From Lentisalinibacter salinarum (GTDB lineage Bacteria > Pseudomonadota > Gammaproteobacteria > Steroidobacterales > Woeseiaceae): 64,000 nt of DNA. This document shows positions 24,733 through 33,340 of the stretch, one piece after another. The notes under the pieces were generated by a model. It was not told where the DNA came from, ran no database searches, and saw nothing but the letters and a program-made list of their open reading frames with translations. Made by a program: the position numbers and the translations under genes. The stretch spans positions 558,001-622,000 of the forward strand of contig NZ_JAPDRH010000002.1 in the NCBI RefSeq assembly GCF_040706555.1, written 5' to 3'. Position 1 is the first letter of the stretch, and each line of letters begins with the position of its first letter.

Positions 24733-26406
24733 TCACTCGAACCACAGCGGCTGGGCGCGGTTGTCCGGATGGATGCCGTAGGTCCAGCCCTGGGTCCAGT
24801 CCGGGATACCCAGGGAAACCGCGCCGACGAAATCGCCGCTCTGCGGGGCGCCGGCCGGCACCGCGCCGTCGACGGACATCGTGGCATAGGGGATCGAGAA
24901 GACCGGGATGCCGTTGGTGTCGCGCTCGAGCAGCTGCAGGTCCGGGTCGGCCGCCGCGGTGGCGTCCGTCGCGCCCGTGATCGTAGCGGAGACACCGCCC
25001 TCGGCCGCGAAGAAGCTCTCCTCGGTGGTGGTGCCATCCGGGAAGGTCTGGCCGCGGAAAGGCTCCTGGAAGGCCAGGATGACCGAATTGAAGTTGAGGA
25101 AGCCGTCCAGAGCCGCCTGCTGGGAGCGGTTATCGATGCGGATGCCGTAGTTGTCGTTGCTGCTGGTGGCGTCCGCCTCGACGAAGGAGCCGATCAGGAG
25201 GGCATCGTTGATGTCGGCGTAGATACCCTCGCGCAGACGCCAGCCGGCACCCGGGTCGTGGGTCGCAGTGGCCGCGCCGTTCGGCGAGACGATGCAGGTG
25301 AGGTTATTGATGGTCATGCGGGTATTGATGCCCTGCGTGATGATCTCCTCGACTCTCGTCGAATCCAGGTCGCTGAAGGAACCGATGCCGTCTGCCTCGA
25401 TGCAATGGTTGCCGTCGGTCTCGGACTGGATGACCAGCGCATTCGTGATCGAACCCTGCCAGCCCTCGTCGACGTCGATCGAGTCGTCACGGACGTACAG
25501 GGCCACGAAGTTCTCGAAGTTGACGGCGCCGCCGAACATCTCTATGCCATCGTCGAAGGTCGAGTAGACCTGCAGGTTGCGGACGATGGTGTTGCGGCCG
25601 ACACCGCCGAAGGTGATGCCGTTCAACTCGTCGCCGTTCCCGACGGTGGCGCCGGTGTGCTTGACCACCACGTATTCCAGACGGCCCGAGCTGTCATCGT
25701 TGTTGTCGCCGCCGTACTGCGACTCGTCGAGGCCCGCGGCACCCTCCGCGTCGACGTGGCAGTCGGTGGTGGCAAGATCGCCGCCCGCGACCGTGCCCGT
25801 GTAGACACACTTGTTGGTAACGCCGAAGCCGTTGACGACCATGCCGCCCCACTGCTGCACGTCCTCGGGGCCGACCGTGCCGAGCACGTCGGACTCGGAA
25901 GTAAACGTGATCGGGGCATTCTCCTGACCCACGGCGAGTATGCGCGAACCGCGGTTGATGATCAGGAAGTTGGCGCTCGTCCGCCAGGCAAGGGTTGCAC
26001 CCGCCTCGATGGTGAGCTCGGGCCCGTCGCCGCCCTCGGTGATGCCGGAGGCCGCCAGGTCGGCATCGTTGTCGAAGGTCTGGCCGATGAACAGGCTGCC
26101 TTCGAAGATATGCGCGCCGCCGTTCGGCAGCGCCGGGATGTTCAGGTCCACCAGCACGTTGTTGCCGGCGTCGGCGAACGAGGGCGAATAGGTGCAGTTG
26201 GTGCCGTCGTAGGTGCCCTGCAGCGTCTGACCGCCCGTGTTCTGGTAGGAAGCACAGGGATTCGTATCCGTGCCGCCACCCGGGTTGGACACGCTGTTGT
26301 CGACGCTGTTGTCGACGGTCTGCGGCGAGATGTTGATGTCTCCGCTGTCGCAGCCGGCAAGCGCGACGCCGGCGAGGACGGTGGCAAACAGGACTTTACG
26401 ATTCAT
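24733..26406 (-). CDS. large lipoprotein with beta-helix-like repeats
   Basis: The start MNRKVLF at 26406 is chosen because GGAG lies upstream and a lipoprotein signal follows directly (lipobox LAGC at about residues 16-19). The 557-residue product has a low-complexity Asp/Asn/Ser linker, a Cys-containing segment (NPCASYQNTGG), then a series of short hydrophobic beta turns such as ITFTSESDVLGTV, NTIVRNLQVYSTFDDGIEMFGG and ALYVRDDSIDVDEGWQGSI, typical of a right-handed beta-helix. I do not recognise a catalytic motif. It precedes the TonB receptor gene, and a PHO-box-like array lies 175 nt upstream, so it may be a surface binding partner of the receptor. Confidence 0.75.
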   Translation of the reverse strand: MNRKVLFATVLAGVALAGCDSGDINISPQTVDNSVDNSVSNPGGGTDTNPCASYQNTGGQTLQGTYDGTNCTYSPSFADAGNNVLVDLNIPALPNGGAHIFEGSLFIGQTFDNDADLAASGITEGGDGPELTIEAGATLAWRTSANFLIINRGSRILAVGQENAPITFTSESDVLGTVGPEDVQQWGGMVVNGFGVTNKCVYTGTVAGGDLATTDCHVDAEGAAGLDESQYGGDNNDDSSGRLEYVVVKHTGATVGNGDELNGITFGGVGRNTIVRNLQVYSTFDDGIEMFGGAVNFENFVALYVRDDSIDVDEGWQGSITNALVIQSETDGNHCIEADGIGSFSDLDSTRVEEIITQGINTRMTINNLTCIVSPNGAATATHDPGAGWRLREGIYADINDALLIGSFVEADATSSNDNYGIRIDNRSQQAALDGFLNFNSVILAFQEPFRGQTFPDGTTTEESFFAAEGGVSATITGATDATAAADPDLQLLERDTNGIPVFSIPYATMSVDGAVPAGAPQSGDFVGAVSLGIPDWTQGWTYGIHPDNRAQPLWFE

Positions 26407-26554
26407 CAGTTTTCTCCAGGCGTAAGGTTCGTTCGTGCGCTTCACTGCGCGTCGTGAAATTCCGATGTGAGTCCGGGCCGGCTACGGCGCCGCTGTCTAC
26501 TCTGCGTTGTTGTTCTCATCGGCGAAGCGGCGGACCGGGCCGCCGAGGGCCTGC

Positions 26555-26610
26555 AATCTACGCCCGGAATGCTCACGTTTTGTGACAGCTCCATTACGGA
26601 TTGATGACGA
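26555..26610 (-). promoter_or_regulatory. PHO-box-like array upstream of the lipoprotein gene
   Basis: Read on the minus strand, three 7-mers start exactly 11 bp apart: TCGTCAT (26604-26610), CCGTAAT (26593-26599) and CTGTCAC (26582-26588), each followed by 4 nt. PhoB half-sites are CTGTCAT-like 7-mers with 4-nt A/T-rich spacers, so the periodicity fits and two of the three units match well. A possible -10 (TAGATT) lies at 26555-26560. The gap 26407-26676 otherwise holds nothing recognisable. Confidence 0.6.
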
Positions 26611-26676
26611 CTCCCGAGGCCTGATCGAGTACCGGCTCGTAATGTCTTGATCGGACAACACGAAGTCGTTCCCCCG

Positions 26677-27372
26677 TCAGCTCTCGTGCAAGGAGAACCG
26701 GTAACCGCTGCCGCGCACGGTCTGGATGTAGTGAGCAATGCCGTAGGGTTCCAGGATCTTGCGCAGCCGGCGGATGTGGACGTCCACCGTGCGCGCGCCC
26801 ACCCTGGTATCGCGGTCCCAGACATAGATCAGCAGCTGACTGCGGCTGTACACGCGGTCCTGGTTCGAGATCAGGAAGCTCATCAGCCGATACTCCCGCG
26901 GAGCGAGCGCGGCGGGCTTGCCGGCGACGGTGACACGGTGGCTCGACTGGTCCACCAGGATCTCGCCGGCGCTGAGGACGTTGCTCGCGCCCGCGCTGGC
27001 CGGTCTGCGCAGGCAGGCGCCGATGCGCGCCATGATCTCCTCGATGACGTAGGGTTTGCCGACGAAGTCGTCGGCGCCGGTCTCGAAGGCCCGGACCACA
27101 TCCCGGGAGGCCGGCGCACGGGAAGTCATGAGGACGCGCAGAGGCCGCAGCCGGTCGTTGCGGCGCACGTCCTGCAGTATCTCGACGCCGTGGACGTCGG
27201 GCAGCAGCGACTCGAGCACCATGAGGTCGGGCAGGCGGTCGCGCACCTCGCGCACGGCCTGCCCGGCCGTCTCGGCCTCGCTGACCCTGTGTCCTAGTTC
27301 GCGCAGGTGCCGCGCGAGTTCAGCGCGGCATGCGGCGTCGTTGTCGACCAGTAATATGGAAGCGGGGTCCAT
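26677..27372 (-). CDS. PhoB-like response regulator with Glu at the phosphorylation site
   Basis: A 231-residue OmpR/PhoB-type regulator. The winged-helix domain (about 130-228) is very PhoB-like: PREYRLMSFLISNQDRVYSR and TVDVHIRRLRKILEPYG then TVRGSGYRFS. In the receiver, the residue aligned with PhoB D54 is E54 (PDLMVLESLLP), and one acidic-pocket residue is Asn (VDND, N11), while T83 and K106 are kept. Glu can mimic phospho-Asp, so the protein may be permanently active or respond to something other than phosphorylation. No kinase gene (phoR) or pst genes are adjacent. The array at 27425-27464 suggests self-regulation, and the array at 26582-26610 suggests control of the neighbouring lipoprotein/receptor genes. 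Confidence 0.88.
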   Translation of the reverse strand: MDPASILLVDNDAACRAELARHLRELGHRVSEAETAGQAVREVRDRLPDLMVLESLLPDVHGVEILQDVRRNDRLRPLRVLMTSRAPASRDVVRAFETGADDFVGKPYVIEEIMARIGACLRRPASAGASNVLSAGEILVDQSSHRVTVAGKPAALAPREYRLMSFLISNQDRVYSRSQLLIYVWDRDTRVGARTVDVHIRRLRKILEPYGIAHYIQTVRGSGYRFSLHES

Positions 27373-27424
27373 GGCAGCGCCGTCTTTGTTGCTTTTTTCC
27401 CGGCACCAAGGAGATCACCCCGTT

Positions 27425-27464
27425 CTTAAAGTGACGTTAAGGATTCATTGCCGTTTTGTTACGG
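27425..27464 (-). promoter_or_regulatory. PHO-box-like array upstream of the PhoB-like gene
   Basis: Four 7-mers lie exactly 11 bp apart. On the minus strand they read CCGTAAC (27458-27464), CGGCAAT (27447-27453), CCTTAAC (27436-27442) and CTTTAAG (27425-27431). The first differs by one base from the middle unit of the array before the lipoprotein gene. Similarity to the E. coli consensus is moderate, so the periodicity is the main evidence. The distal unit overlaps the stop codon of the efflux gene. Confidence 0.45.
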
Positions 27465-28937
27465 CGTCCCGCCCTGCTCGCCGGCCACAATGCCGACACC
27501 CGTGCCGACACCGAGGGCCTTGTAGACGCGCACCAGCGCCAGCAGCGCGCGGATCTCGGCGCGCACCCGCTCGTCGTCGGTCTCGGCAAGGCGCCGCTCG
27601 GCGTCGAGCACGGTCAGGAAATCGCCGAGCCCCTGCTCGTACAGCCGGGCGGCGATGTCGGCTGCCTCCGCGGCCGCGGCGGACGCCTGCCTGAGTTCCG
27701 CGAGGGTGCCGCGCTCGCCCGCCCAGGCGGCCAGGGCGGACTCCGCATCGGCCAGCGCGCGCAGCACCGCGCCTTCGTAGCGCGCCAGCGCTGCGCGCTC
27801 CCGCGCCTCCGCCGCCCGCAGCTCGGCCCGCAGCCTGCCTCCCTGGAAAACCGGCCAGCGCAGGAAAGGCACGATGCCGAGCGTGCGGCTGTCGCCGGTG
27901 GCGAGATCCGATACGTCGCCCGCCTCGAAACCGCCGCTGGCGCCGAGCACCAGGCGGGGGAAGAACGCCGCGGTCGCGCCACCCACCTCCGCCGTGGCGG
28001 CGGCGAGTTCCCGCTCCGCCGCGATCACGTCCGGACGGCGGCGCAGAATCTCGGCGCGCAGGCCGACCGGCAGGCTGGCCGGCGAATCGGGCAGCGCCAG
28101 CTCGCCCGCCAGGGCGGCGCGTACCTCGCCCGGAGTGCGTCCGGTGAGCACCGCGAGCCGATCCGCGCTCGCGGCAGCCGCTGCCTGCAGGGCCGGCAGA
28201 CGGGCCCGCGTCGAGCGCAGCTCGGCCTCGGCCCGCAGAGCGTCCAGCTCCCGGGCCAGTCCGATCTCGACCTTGGAGCGCGTGAGCTCCAGCGTCTCGG
28301 CCTGGGCGTCGACGCTGCGGCGCGTGACCGCCAGGCGCTTCCGGGCGCCGCGGTATTCGATCCAGGCGCTGACCGTCTCGGCCACTACGGAGAGCGCGGT
28401 GCCGGCGGCGGCCGCCGCCGCGGCTGCGCTGCCGGCATCCGCCGCCTCCAGCCGCCGGCGGGAGGCGCCGAACAGATCCAGCTCCCAGCTCGCGTCCAGA
28501 CGGGCGTTGTAGAACTCGCCGTCTCGCGAGGCCAGCCCGGCGCTGATGATCTGGGAGGCGGCACCGGGCGAGTTCAGACTCTGCTCGTACCAGGTATAGC
28601 TGCCCTCGGCGTCCAGCCGGGGCCACAGCGCGGCCGCGGCTACACCGCGCAGCGCCCGCGCCTCTTCCACCCGGGCCACGGCCGCCCGCAGGTCGCGGTT
28701 CTCGGCCAGCGCCGCCTCCACATGGCCGCCGATCTCTGGCTGCTCCAGCAGCGACCACCATTCCGCCGGCAGGCTCTCCGTCGTGACGCCGTCGGGCGGG
28801 GCCAGCCATTCTCCGCCATCGCTCTCCGGCGGCTCGTAATCCGGTCCCACCGCGCAGCCGGCGAGGCCCACTGCGCCGGCCGTGGTGAGGACGGCAAGAG
28901 CGACACGCCTCGGGAGGCATTTGATCATGCCGATCAT
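27459..28937 (-). CDS. outer-membrane efflux lipoprotein (NodT type) of the second RND system
   Basis: The ATG at 28937 overlaps the stop of the RND pump gene (ATGA), giving 492 residues. The lipobox is VGLAGC, followed by AVGPDYEPPE, a signature of NodT/OprM-like channels. Two outer-membrane efflux repeats are present (NRDLRAAVARVEEARALRG; RRPDVIAAERELAAATAEVG). It is the last gene of the adaptor-pump-channel operon, the reverse order of the first RND system in this window. An alternative ATG lies at 28928. Confidence 0.9.
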   Translation of the reverse strand: MIGMIKCLPRRVALAVLTTAGAVGLAGCAVGPDYEPPESDGGEWLAPPDGVTTESLPAEWWSLLEQPEIGGHVEAALAENRDLRAAVARVEEARALRGVAAAALWPRLDAEGSYTWYEQSLNSPGAASQIISAGLASRDGEFYNARLDASWELDLFGASRRRLEAADAGSAAAAAAAAGTALSVVAETVSAWIEYRGARKRLAVTRRSVDAQAETLELTRSKVEIGLARELDALRAEAELRSTRARLPALQAAAAASADRLAVLTGRTPGEVRAALAGELALPDSPASLPVGLRAEILRRRPDVIAAERELAAATAEVGGATAAFFPRLVLGASGGFEAGDVSDLATGDSRTLGIVPFLRWPVFQGGRLRAELRAAEARERAALARYEGAVLRALADAESALAAWAGERGTLAELRQASAAAAEAADIAARLYEQGLGDFLTVLDAERRLAETDDERVRAEIRALLALVRVYKALGVGTGVGIVAGEQGGTP

Positions 28938-31900
28938 GCCGGCACGCTCCCGCCGGCCGCCGCCGCGGCCTCGGCACGGCGCCACCGACGCCGGTGCAGG
29001 AGCCGATACACGGCCGGCGTGAAGCCCAGCGACAGCGTGATGGAGAAGAACACGCCGCCGGCGATGACGATGGCGAGCGGCGGCCAGAAATCCCCGCCGG
29101 TGAAGACGAGCAGCGGTACGAAACCGCCCACGGTGGTCAGCGTGGTGCTGGCGATGTGCCGCGTCGCGCCCACCGTTTCCTCCACGATGGCATCCGCAGC
29201 ACCGGAGTGGGCGCGCGGATTGGCGCGGATGCCGGCCAGCACGACGATGGTGCCGTTGATGGCCACACCGATCAGGCCGGCGCTGCCGATGATGGCATTG
29301 AAGCCGCGCGCGTAGCCGCCCGCCCAAAGCGAGAGCATGCCCAGACCGACGGACAGCACCGCGACCACGCCGATGAGTGCCGCGAGCGTCACGCTGCGGA
29401 AGGACAGGATGATGGTTGCGGCCATAAGCAGCAGGAGCACGGGCATGTAGGCGAGCAGCTCGCCGAATGCCTCCGATTGCTCCTCGCTGTCGCCGGCAAC
29501 GGTGAGCGTATAGCCGGGTGGCAGAGTAAAGCCGGCAGCCGCCATACGCTCGCGCACGGCGTTGGTGACGTCGATGGCCAGCGCGTCGCGGCGGATGTAG
29601 CCGTAGATGTTGTTGACCCGACGGCCGTCGCGGCGGCTGATGCTGGCGGCCTCGGGCACCAGCGTGATCTCGCCGACGGCGTCGGCGGGGATCCACTCGC
29701 CGTCCAGAGCGGGCGCCAGCAGCGAGAAGCCCGCGATCGCCGCCGTGGTCTCCTGCGCTTGCCGCGACAGCCGCACGCGCACGGGCAACTCCTCCAGGTC
29801 TTCCAGCACGGTACCGCCGGTCGCGCCCTCCAGATTCGCCTGCATCTGCCCGGCCACGTCGCTGAGGCTGAGCCCGGCCAGCCGCGCCGCGTACTCGTCG
29901 GCGCGGAACGCGAGTTTCGGCTCGCCGCCGGTCACGCTGGCCCGGGTCTGCAGTATCCCGGGCACGGTATGCATGATGCGTCTGACCTCGCCGCCGAGGC
30001 GTTTCAGCGTGGCCACATCCGCGCCCGTGATGCGGAAGCCCACCGGCGCGGCCACCGGCGGCCCCTGGGCGAACGGGCTGACGATGATGGCGGCTTCCGG
30101 GAACCGGTCGGAAAGTGTGCGCGGCAGCTCCCGGGTCAGGCGCTTGGCACTCCCCAGCGTGTCCGTATAGACCATCGCGTGCGCATAGGCGGCATTGCCG
30201 TCCTGGCGCATCACCCGGTTGTAGTAGATGGTCGGATAACTGCCGCCCACCCGCCAGTCGACCCGCTCGACGCCGGGTTCGCGCCGTACCGCCGCCTCGA
30301 TGCGGGCGGCCAGGTCGGCGGTGCGGACTATCGCGGCATCCGGCGGCAGCCAGACCTCGATCTCGAAGTGGTCGCGGTCCGCCGGCGGGAAGAACTGCTG
30401 GCCGAGGGTGCCGGCCAGGACGAAGCCCGAGACCGGCAGCACCAGGCACGCGCCGGCGGTGACCCAGGGCCGGGCCACGGCGGCGGTGAGCAGGCGCCGG
30501 TAGCGCGCCGCCAGCCGCCGGGAGCGGAAACCGGCATCCCACCAGTGGTAGCGCTGCTCCTGCCGGCGCCGCCGCAGGTTGATGCCGGCGAGCACGGGGA
30601 TGAAGGTGGTCGCGACCAGGAACGACGCCGTGAGGGCCAGCACGACGGCGATCGCGATGGGCCCGACGAAGTCCCCCATGGGACCCGGCAGCAGGAAGAC
30701 CGGCATGAAACCCAGGATGGTGGTCAGCGTCGAGGCCAGCAGCGGCACGAACAGGTGGGAGAGCGCGTGGCGGACGGCCTCCGTGCGTTCCTCGTCACGA
30801 TCGAGCTTCTTCTTCACCTCGTCGGTCATGACGATGGCGTTGTCGATGAGCAGGCCGATCGCGATGATCATGCCGAAGATCGTCATCTGGTGGATCTGCT
30901 GGCCGAGCACGTTCAGGCCGAAGACCGTGAGTGCGGCGGACAGCGGCAGGGCCGCGCCAACGATGAGGGCCGCCCGCCAGCCCATGCCGACGAACACCAC
31001 CAGCATCACCAGCAGCGCGCCGGCGAACAGATTGCCGCCGAGGGTGGACAGCCGCTCTTCCGTGTAGCGGCTCTGATCGAACGCCACCTCGACGCCGATG
31101 CCCTGCCCTACCGATGCGCCGTATTCCTCGACGGCGGCCCGCGCCGCCTCCGCCCAGCGGTCCACCCGTATCTCGGGCCCGGTGCGCGCGGCCACGAGGA
31201 TGCTGCGCGCACCGCCCGTCCTCGCGATCTCCGCCGGCGGCTCCTGCCAGCCACGCGTCACGTCTGCGACGTCGCCGACCGTCACCAGCGCCCCCGTGCG
31301 GTTGCCCAGCAGGGGAATCGACGCCACGCGCGCGACGGAGTCGAGTTCCCCGGCGACCTCCACGAAGAGCTGGCGCTGCCCGGTGCGCAGTGCACCCGCC
31401 GGCTGCTTGGGATCGGCCCCGGCCACCCGTGTGGCCGCCTCGGCGGCGGTCATGCCCAACGCCGCCAGCCGGTCCCGGTCGAGCGTGACCGTGATCTCTT
31501 CGGCCGGCTGGCCGTAGAGCCGGACCAGCTCCGTGCCCGGCACGTTGCGCAGCCGGTCGGCCAGCTCCTCCGCCAGGCGGTTCATCAGCGTGAGCCGGGG
31601 CTCGCCGCCCTGCTCCCAGCTGATCGAGGCCACCAGGCTGAAGGCCGTGGCGCTGAACTCGTCGTCGAAGTCCAGGCGGGCGCCGGGCGGCAGTTCGGCG
31701 GCCACGTCGTTCAGGCGGTCCCGTATGCGCGAGAAGATGCGCTCGTTCTCGCCCGGCCCCACGCGGTCCTGCAGCTGGATGTTGACGACAGACACGCCGG
31801 CCCTCGAATTGGAGTCCAGCTCCGCGATCTCCGCGATCTCGCGCAGCGCATCCTCGACGGGGTCGGTGATCAGCGCCTCCATCCGCGCCGCCGTGGCACC

Positions 31901-32083
31901 CGGCAGCAGCGTGATCACCTTCGGATTGCGGTTCGTGATCCGGGGATCCTCGATGCGCGGCATGCTGCCGATGGCGGAGAGGCCGGCCAGCAGGATGACG
32001 ATGACGCCCAGCACCAGGAGGTGGCGGTTGGCGAACAGCGCAAGCGCGGGCCGGGCGACCGGCGGAACGTGCCGGCCCTCCAT
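28934..32083 (-). CDS. RND efflux pump inner-membrane permease (second system)
   Basis: A full-length 1049-residue RND pump. TM1 reads NRHLLVLGVIVILLAGLSAIG; the porter region has NPKVITLLPGATAARMEAL; TM4 contains GLLIDNAIVMTDEV, where the second Asp of the usual DD pair is Asn. This Asn occurs in several RND groups and need not block proton relay because the first Asp stays. The start overlaps the adaptor stop (TAATG) and the end overlaps the channel start. The divergent tetR gene and its operators probably control the operon. Substrate unknown. Confidence 0.93.
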   Translation of the reverse strand: MEGRHVPPVARPALALFANRHLLVLGVIVILLAGLSAIGSMPRIEDPRITNRNPKVITLLPGATAARMEALITDPVEDALREIAEIAELDSNSRAGVSVVNIQLQDRVGPGENERIFSRIRDRLNDVAAELPPGARLDFDDEFSATAFSLVASISWEQGGEPRLTLMNRLAEELADRLRNVPGTELVRLYGQPAEEITVTLDRDRLAALGMTAAEAATRVAGADPKQPAGALRTGQRQLFVEVAGELDSVARVASIPLLGNRTGALVTVGDVADVTRGWQEPPAEIARTGGARSILVAARTGPEIRVDRWAEAARAAVEEYGASVGQGIGVEVAFDQSRYTEERLSTLGGNLFAGALLVMLVVFVGMGWRAALIVGAALPLSAALTVFGLNVLGQQIHQMTIFGMIIAIGLLIDNAIVMTDEVKKKLDRDEERTEAVRHALSHLFVPLLASTLTTILGFMPVFLLPGPMGDFVGPIAIAVVLALTASFLVATTFIPVLAGINLRRRRQEQRYHWWDAGFRSRRLAARYRRLLTAAVARPWVTAGACLVLPVSGFVLAGTLGQQFFPPADRDHFEIEVWLPPDAAIVRTADLAARIEAAVRREPGVERVDWRVGGSYPTIYYNRVMRQDGNAAYAHAMVYTDTLGSAKRLTRELPRTLSDRFPEAAIIVSPFAQGPPVAAPVGFRITGADVATLKRLGGEVRRIMHTVPGILQTRASVTGGEPKLAFRADEYAARLAGLSLSDVAGQMQANLEGATGGTVLEDLEELPVRVRLSRQAQETTAAIAGFSLLAPALDGEWIPADAVGEITLVPEAASISRRDGRRVNNIYGYIRRDALAIDVTNAVRERMAAAGFTLPPGYTLTVAGDSEEQSEAFGELLAYMPVLLLLMAATIILSFRSVTLAALIGVVAVLSVGLGMLSLWAGGYARGFNAIIGSAGLIGVAINGTIVVLAGIRANPRAHSGAADAIVEETVGATRHIASTTLTTVGGFVPLLVFTGGDFWPPLAIVIAGGVFFSITLSLGFTPAVYRLLHRRRWRRAEAAAAAGGSVPA

Positions 32084-33240
32084 TACTCGGTCTCGGTGCC
32101 GGGCTCACGCATGGCCTGGCGGACGCCGATGCGCACCGTCTGCCCGGGCACGATGCGGTGCAGCCCCTCCACGACCACCCGCTCGCCGTCCTCGATGGCA
32201 CCGCGGACGTAGACCCGGTCCGCCTGCTCGTGCAGCACCTCGACCGGACGGGCCTCGATGACGTGGGTCGCCTCTCCTGCGGACTGGCCCGCCGACAGCG
32301 GCACGGCCACGTAGTTCGTCCAGACTCCCCGGTCGCCTTCGGCCAGCGATCCCAGCGGCACCCAGAAGCCCGGCGTCTCCACCGACAGCTCCAGCGCGAG
32401 CCGGGCCAGGTCGCCGGGCAGCACCCGGTATTCGCCCTCGAGTTCGAAGATGGCGTCCACCGTCCGGGTAGCCGCATCCCTCAGCGGCAGAACGGCGCGC
32501 AGCCGGGCGGTGATCTCCCGGCCGTCCACCTGCAGGACGTGCTCGTCCCGCGTCCGGATGGCATCCAGCATGTCGCCGGCCACGCCGACGCGGACCCGCG
32601 GCGCCGTCCGCTCCTGCAGCTCGAGCAGGACCTGGCCGGCGGCCAGCACCTCGCCCTCGTCGGCGGACCGGCGGGTCACCGTCGCCTCGAAGGGAGCCCG
32701 CAGGACCGACTTGTCCAGGTCGACCCGCACGCTGTCGAGGCGTGCGCGGGCCGCCTGGCGGGCGGAGCGTGCCGAACGCTCGGCGCGGACGGCCTCGTCG
32801 TATTGCTGCCGGGACACGCCCCGGAATTCGAGCGCCTCCCGCGTGCGCGCAAGGGTCGTCTCCGCCAGCGACAGGGTGGCCTCGGCCTGGGCCAATGCGG
32901 CCTCCGCTTCCGCTTCCCGCGCCTCGAGCCGCTCCGTGTCCAGACGGGCAAGCGGCTCTCCCGCCGCGACATCGTCGCCCTCGTCCACCAGCACCGCCGC
33001 CAGCATCCCGCCGATCTCGAAGCCCACGGCACTGTCCCGCGCCGCCTCGACCCGGCCCGCGAATTCCCGCCGCACCACATAGCCGTCGGCCGGCGTGACG
33101 CGCGCCACGGGCACCAGCAACGCGGGGTCGCGCACCGGCTCATCGCCGCCGTCATCGCCGCAGGCGGCCAGTGCCGCCAGTACGGCGAGCACGGCGCCGT
33201 GCCGCCAAGGCCTCGTTCCCTGGCCCGTAACCTGCCTCAT
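32083..33240 (-). CDS. RND efflux periplasmic adaptor lipoprotein (second system)
   Basis: A 385-residue membrane fusion protein. A lipoprotein signal ends in LAAC (AVLAALAACGDD). The split lipoyl domain is seen in GRVEAARDSAVGFEIGGMLA and LRAPFEATVTRRSADEGEVL, with a helical hairpin between (EAREAEAEAALAQAEATLSL). A beta-barrel and a C-terminal domain (GERVVVEGLHRIVPGQTVRI) follow. It is the first gene of the operon; its promoter lies in the 95-nt region shared with tetR and holding two operator-like repeats. Confidence 0.9.
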   Translation of the reverse strand: MRQVTGQGTRPWRHGAVLAVLAALAACGDDGGDEPVRDPALLVPVARVTPADGYVVRREFAGRVEAARDSAVGFEIGGMLAAVLVDEGDDVAAGEPLARLDTERLEAREAEAEAALAQAEATLSLAETTLARTREALEFRGVSRQQYDEAVRAERSARSARQAARARLDSVRVDLDKSVLRAPFEATVTRRSADEGEVLAAGQVLLELQERTAPRVRVGVAGDMLDAIRTRDEHVLQVDGREITARLRAVLPLRDAATRTVDAIFELEGEYRVLPGDLARLALELSVETPGFWVPLGSLAEGDRGVWTNYVAVPLSAGQSAGEATHVIEARPVEVLHEQADRVYVRGAIEDGERVVVEGLHRIVPGQTVRIGVRQAMREPGTETE

Positions 33241-33291
33241 CGACCGGACTCCCCGAGGTGTTCCATCCTGTGACCGTGTGCACTAAACTAG

Positions 33292-33340
33292 ACTGTACAG
33301 TTTGATCTTAAATTACACATACGGAACTGTCCAGTTTGAT
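33292..33340. promoter_or_regulatory. duplicated TetR-type operator in the divergent promoter
   Basis: Two copies of ACTGT(A/C)CAGTTTGAT occur at 33292-33306 and 33326-33340, 34 bp apart. The first contains the perfect palindrome ACTGTACAGT. The second overlaps the proposed TTG start of the tetR gene. They lie between the divergent adaptor and tetR genes and are the obvious binding sites for the repressor. Confidence 0.7.

Noticed and set aside
30810..30860. Loss of function of the second RND pump because of DN in place of DD in TM4
   Set aside because: The DN form is common in RND subfamilies and the first Asp is retained; the rest of the protein is intact.
33292..33301. LexA-like CTGT/ACAG in the tetR promoter
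   Set aside because: The half-sites adjoin with no 8-nt spacer, and the motif is repeated as a longer unit typical of a TetR operator.
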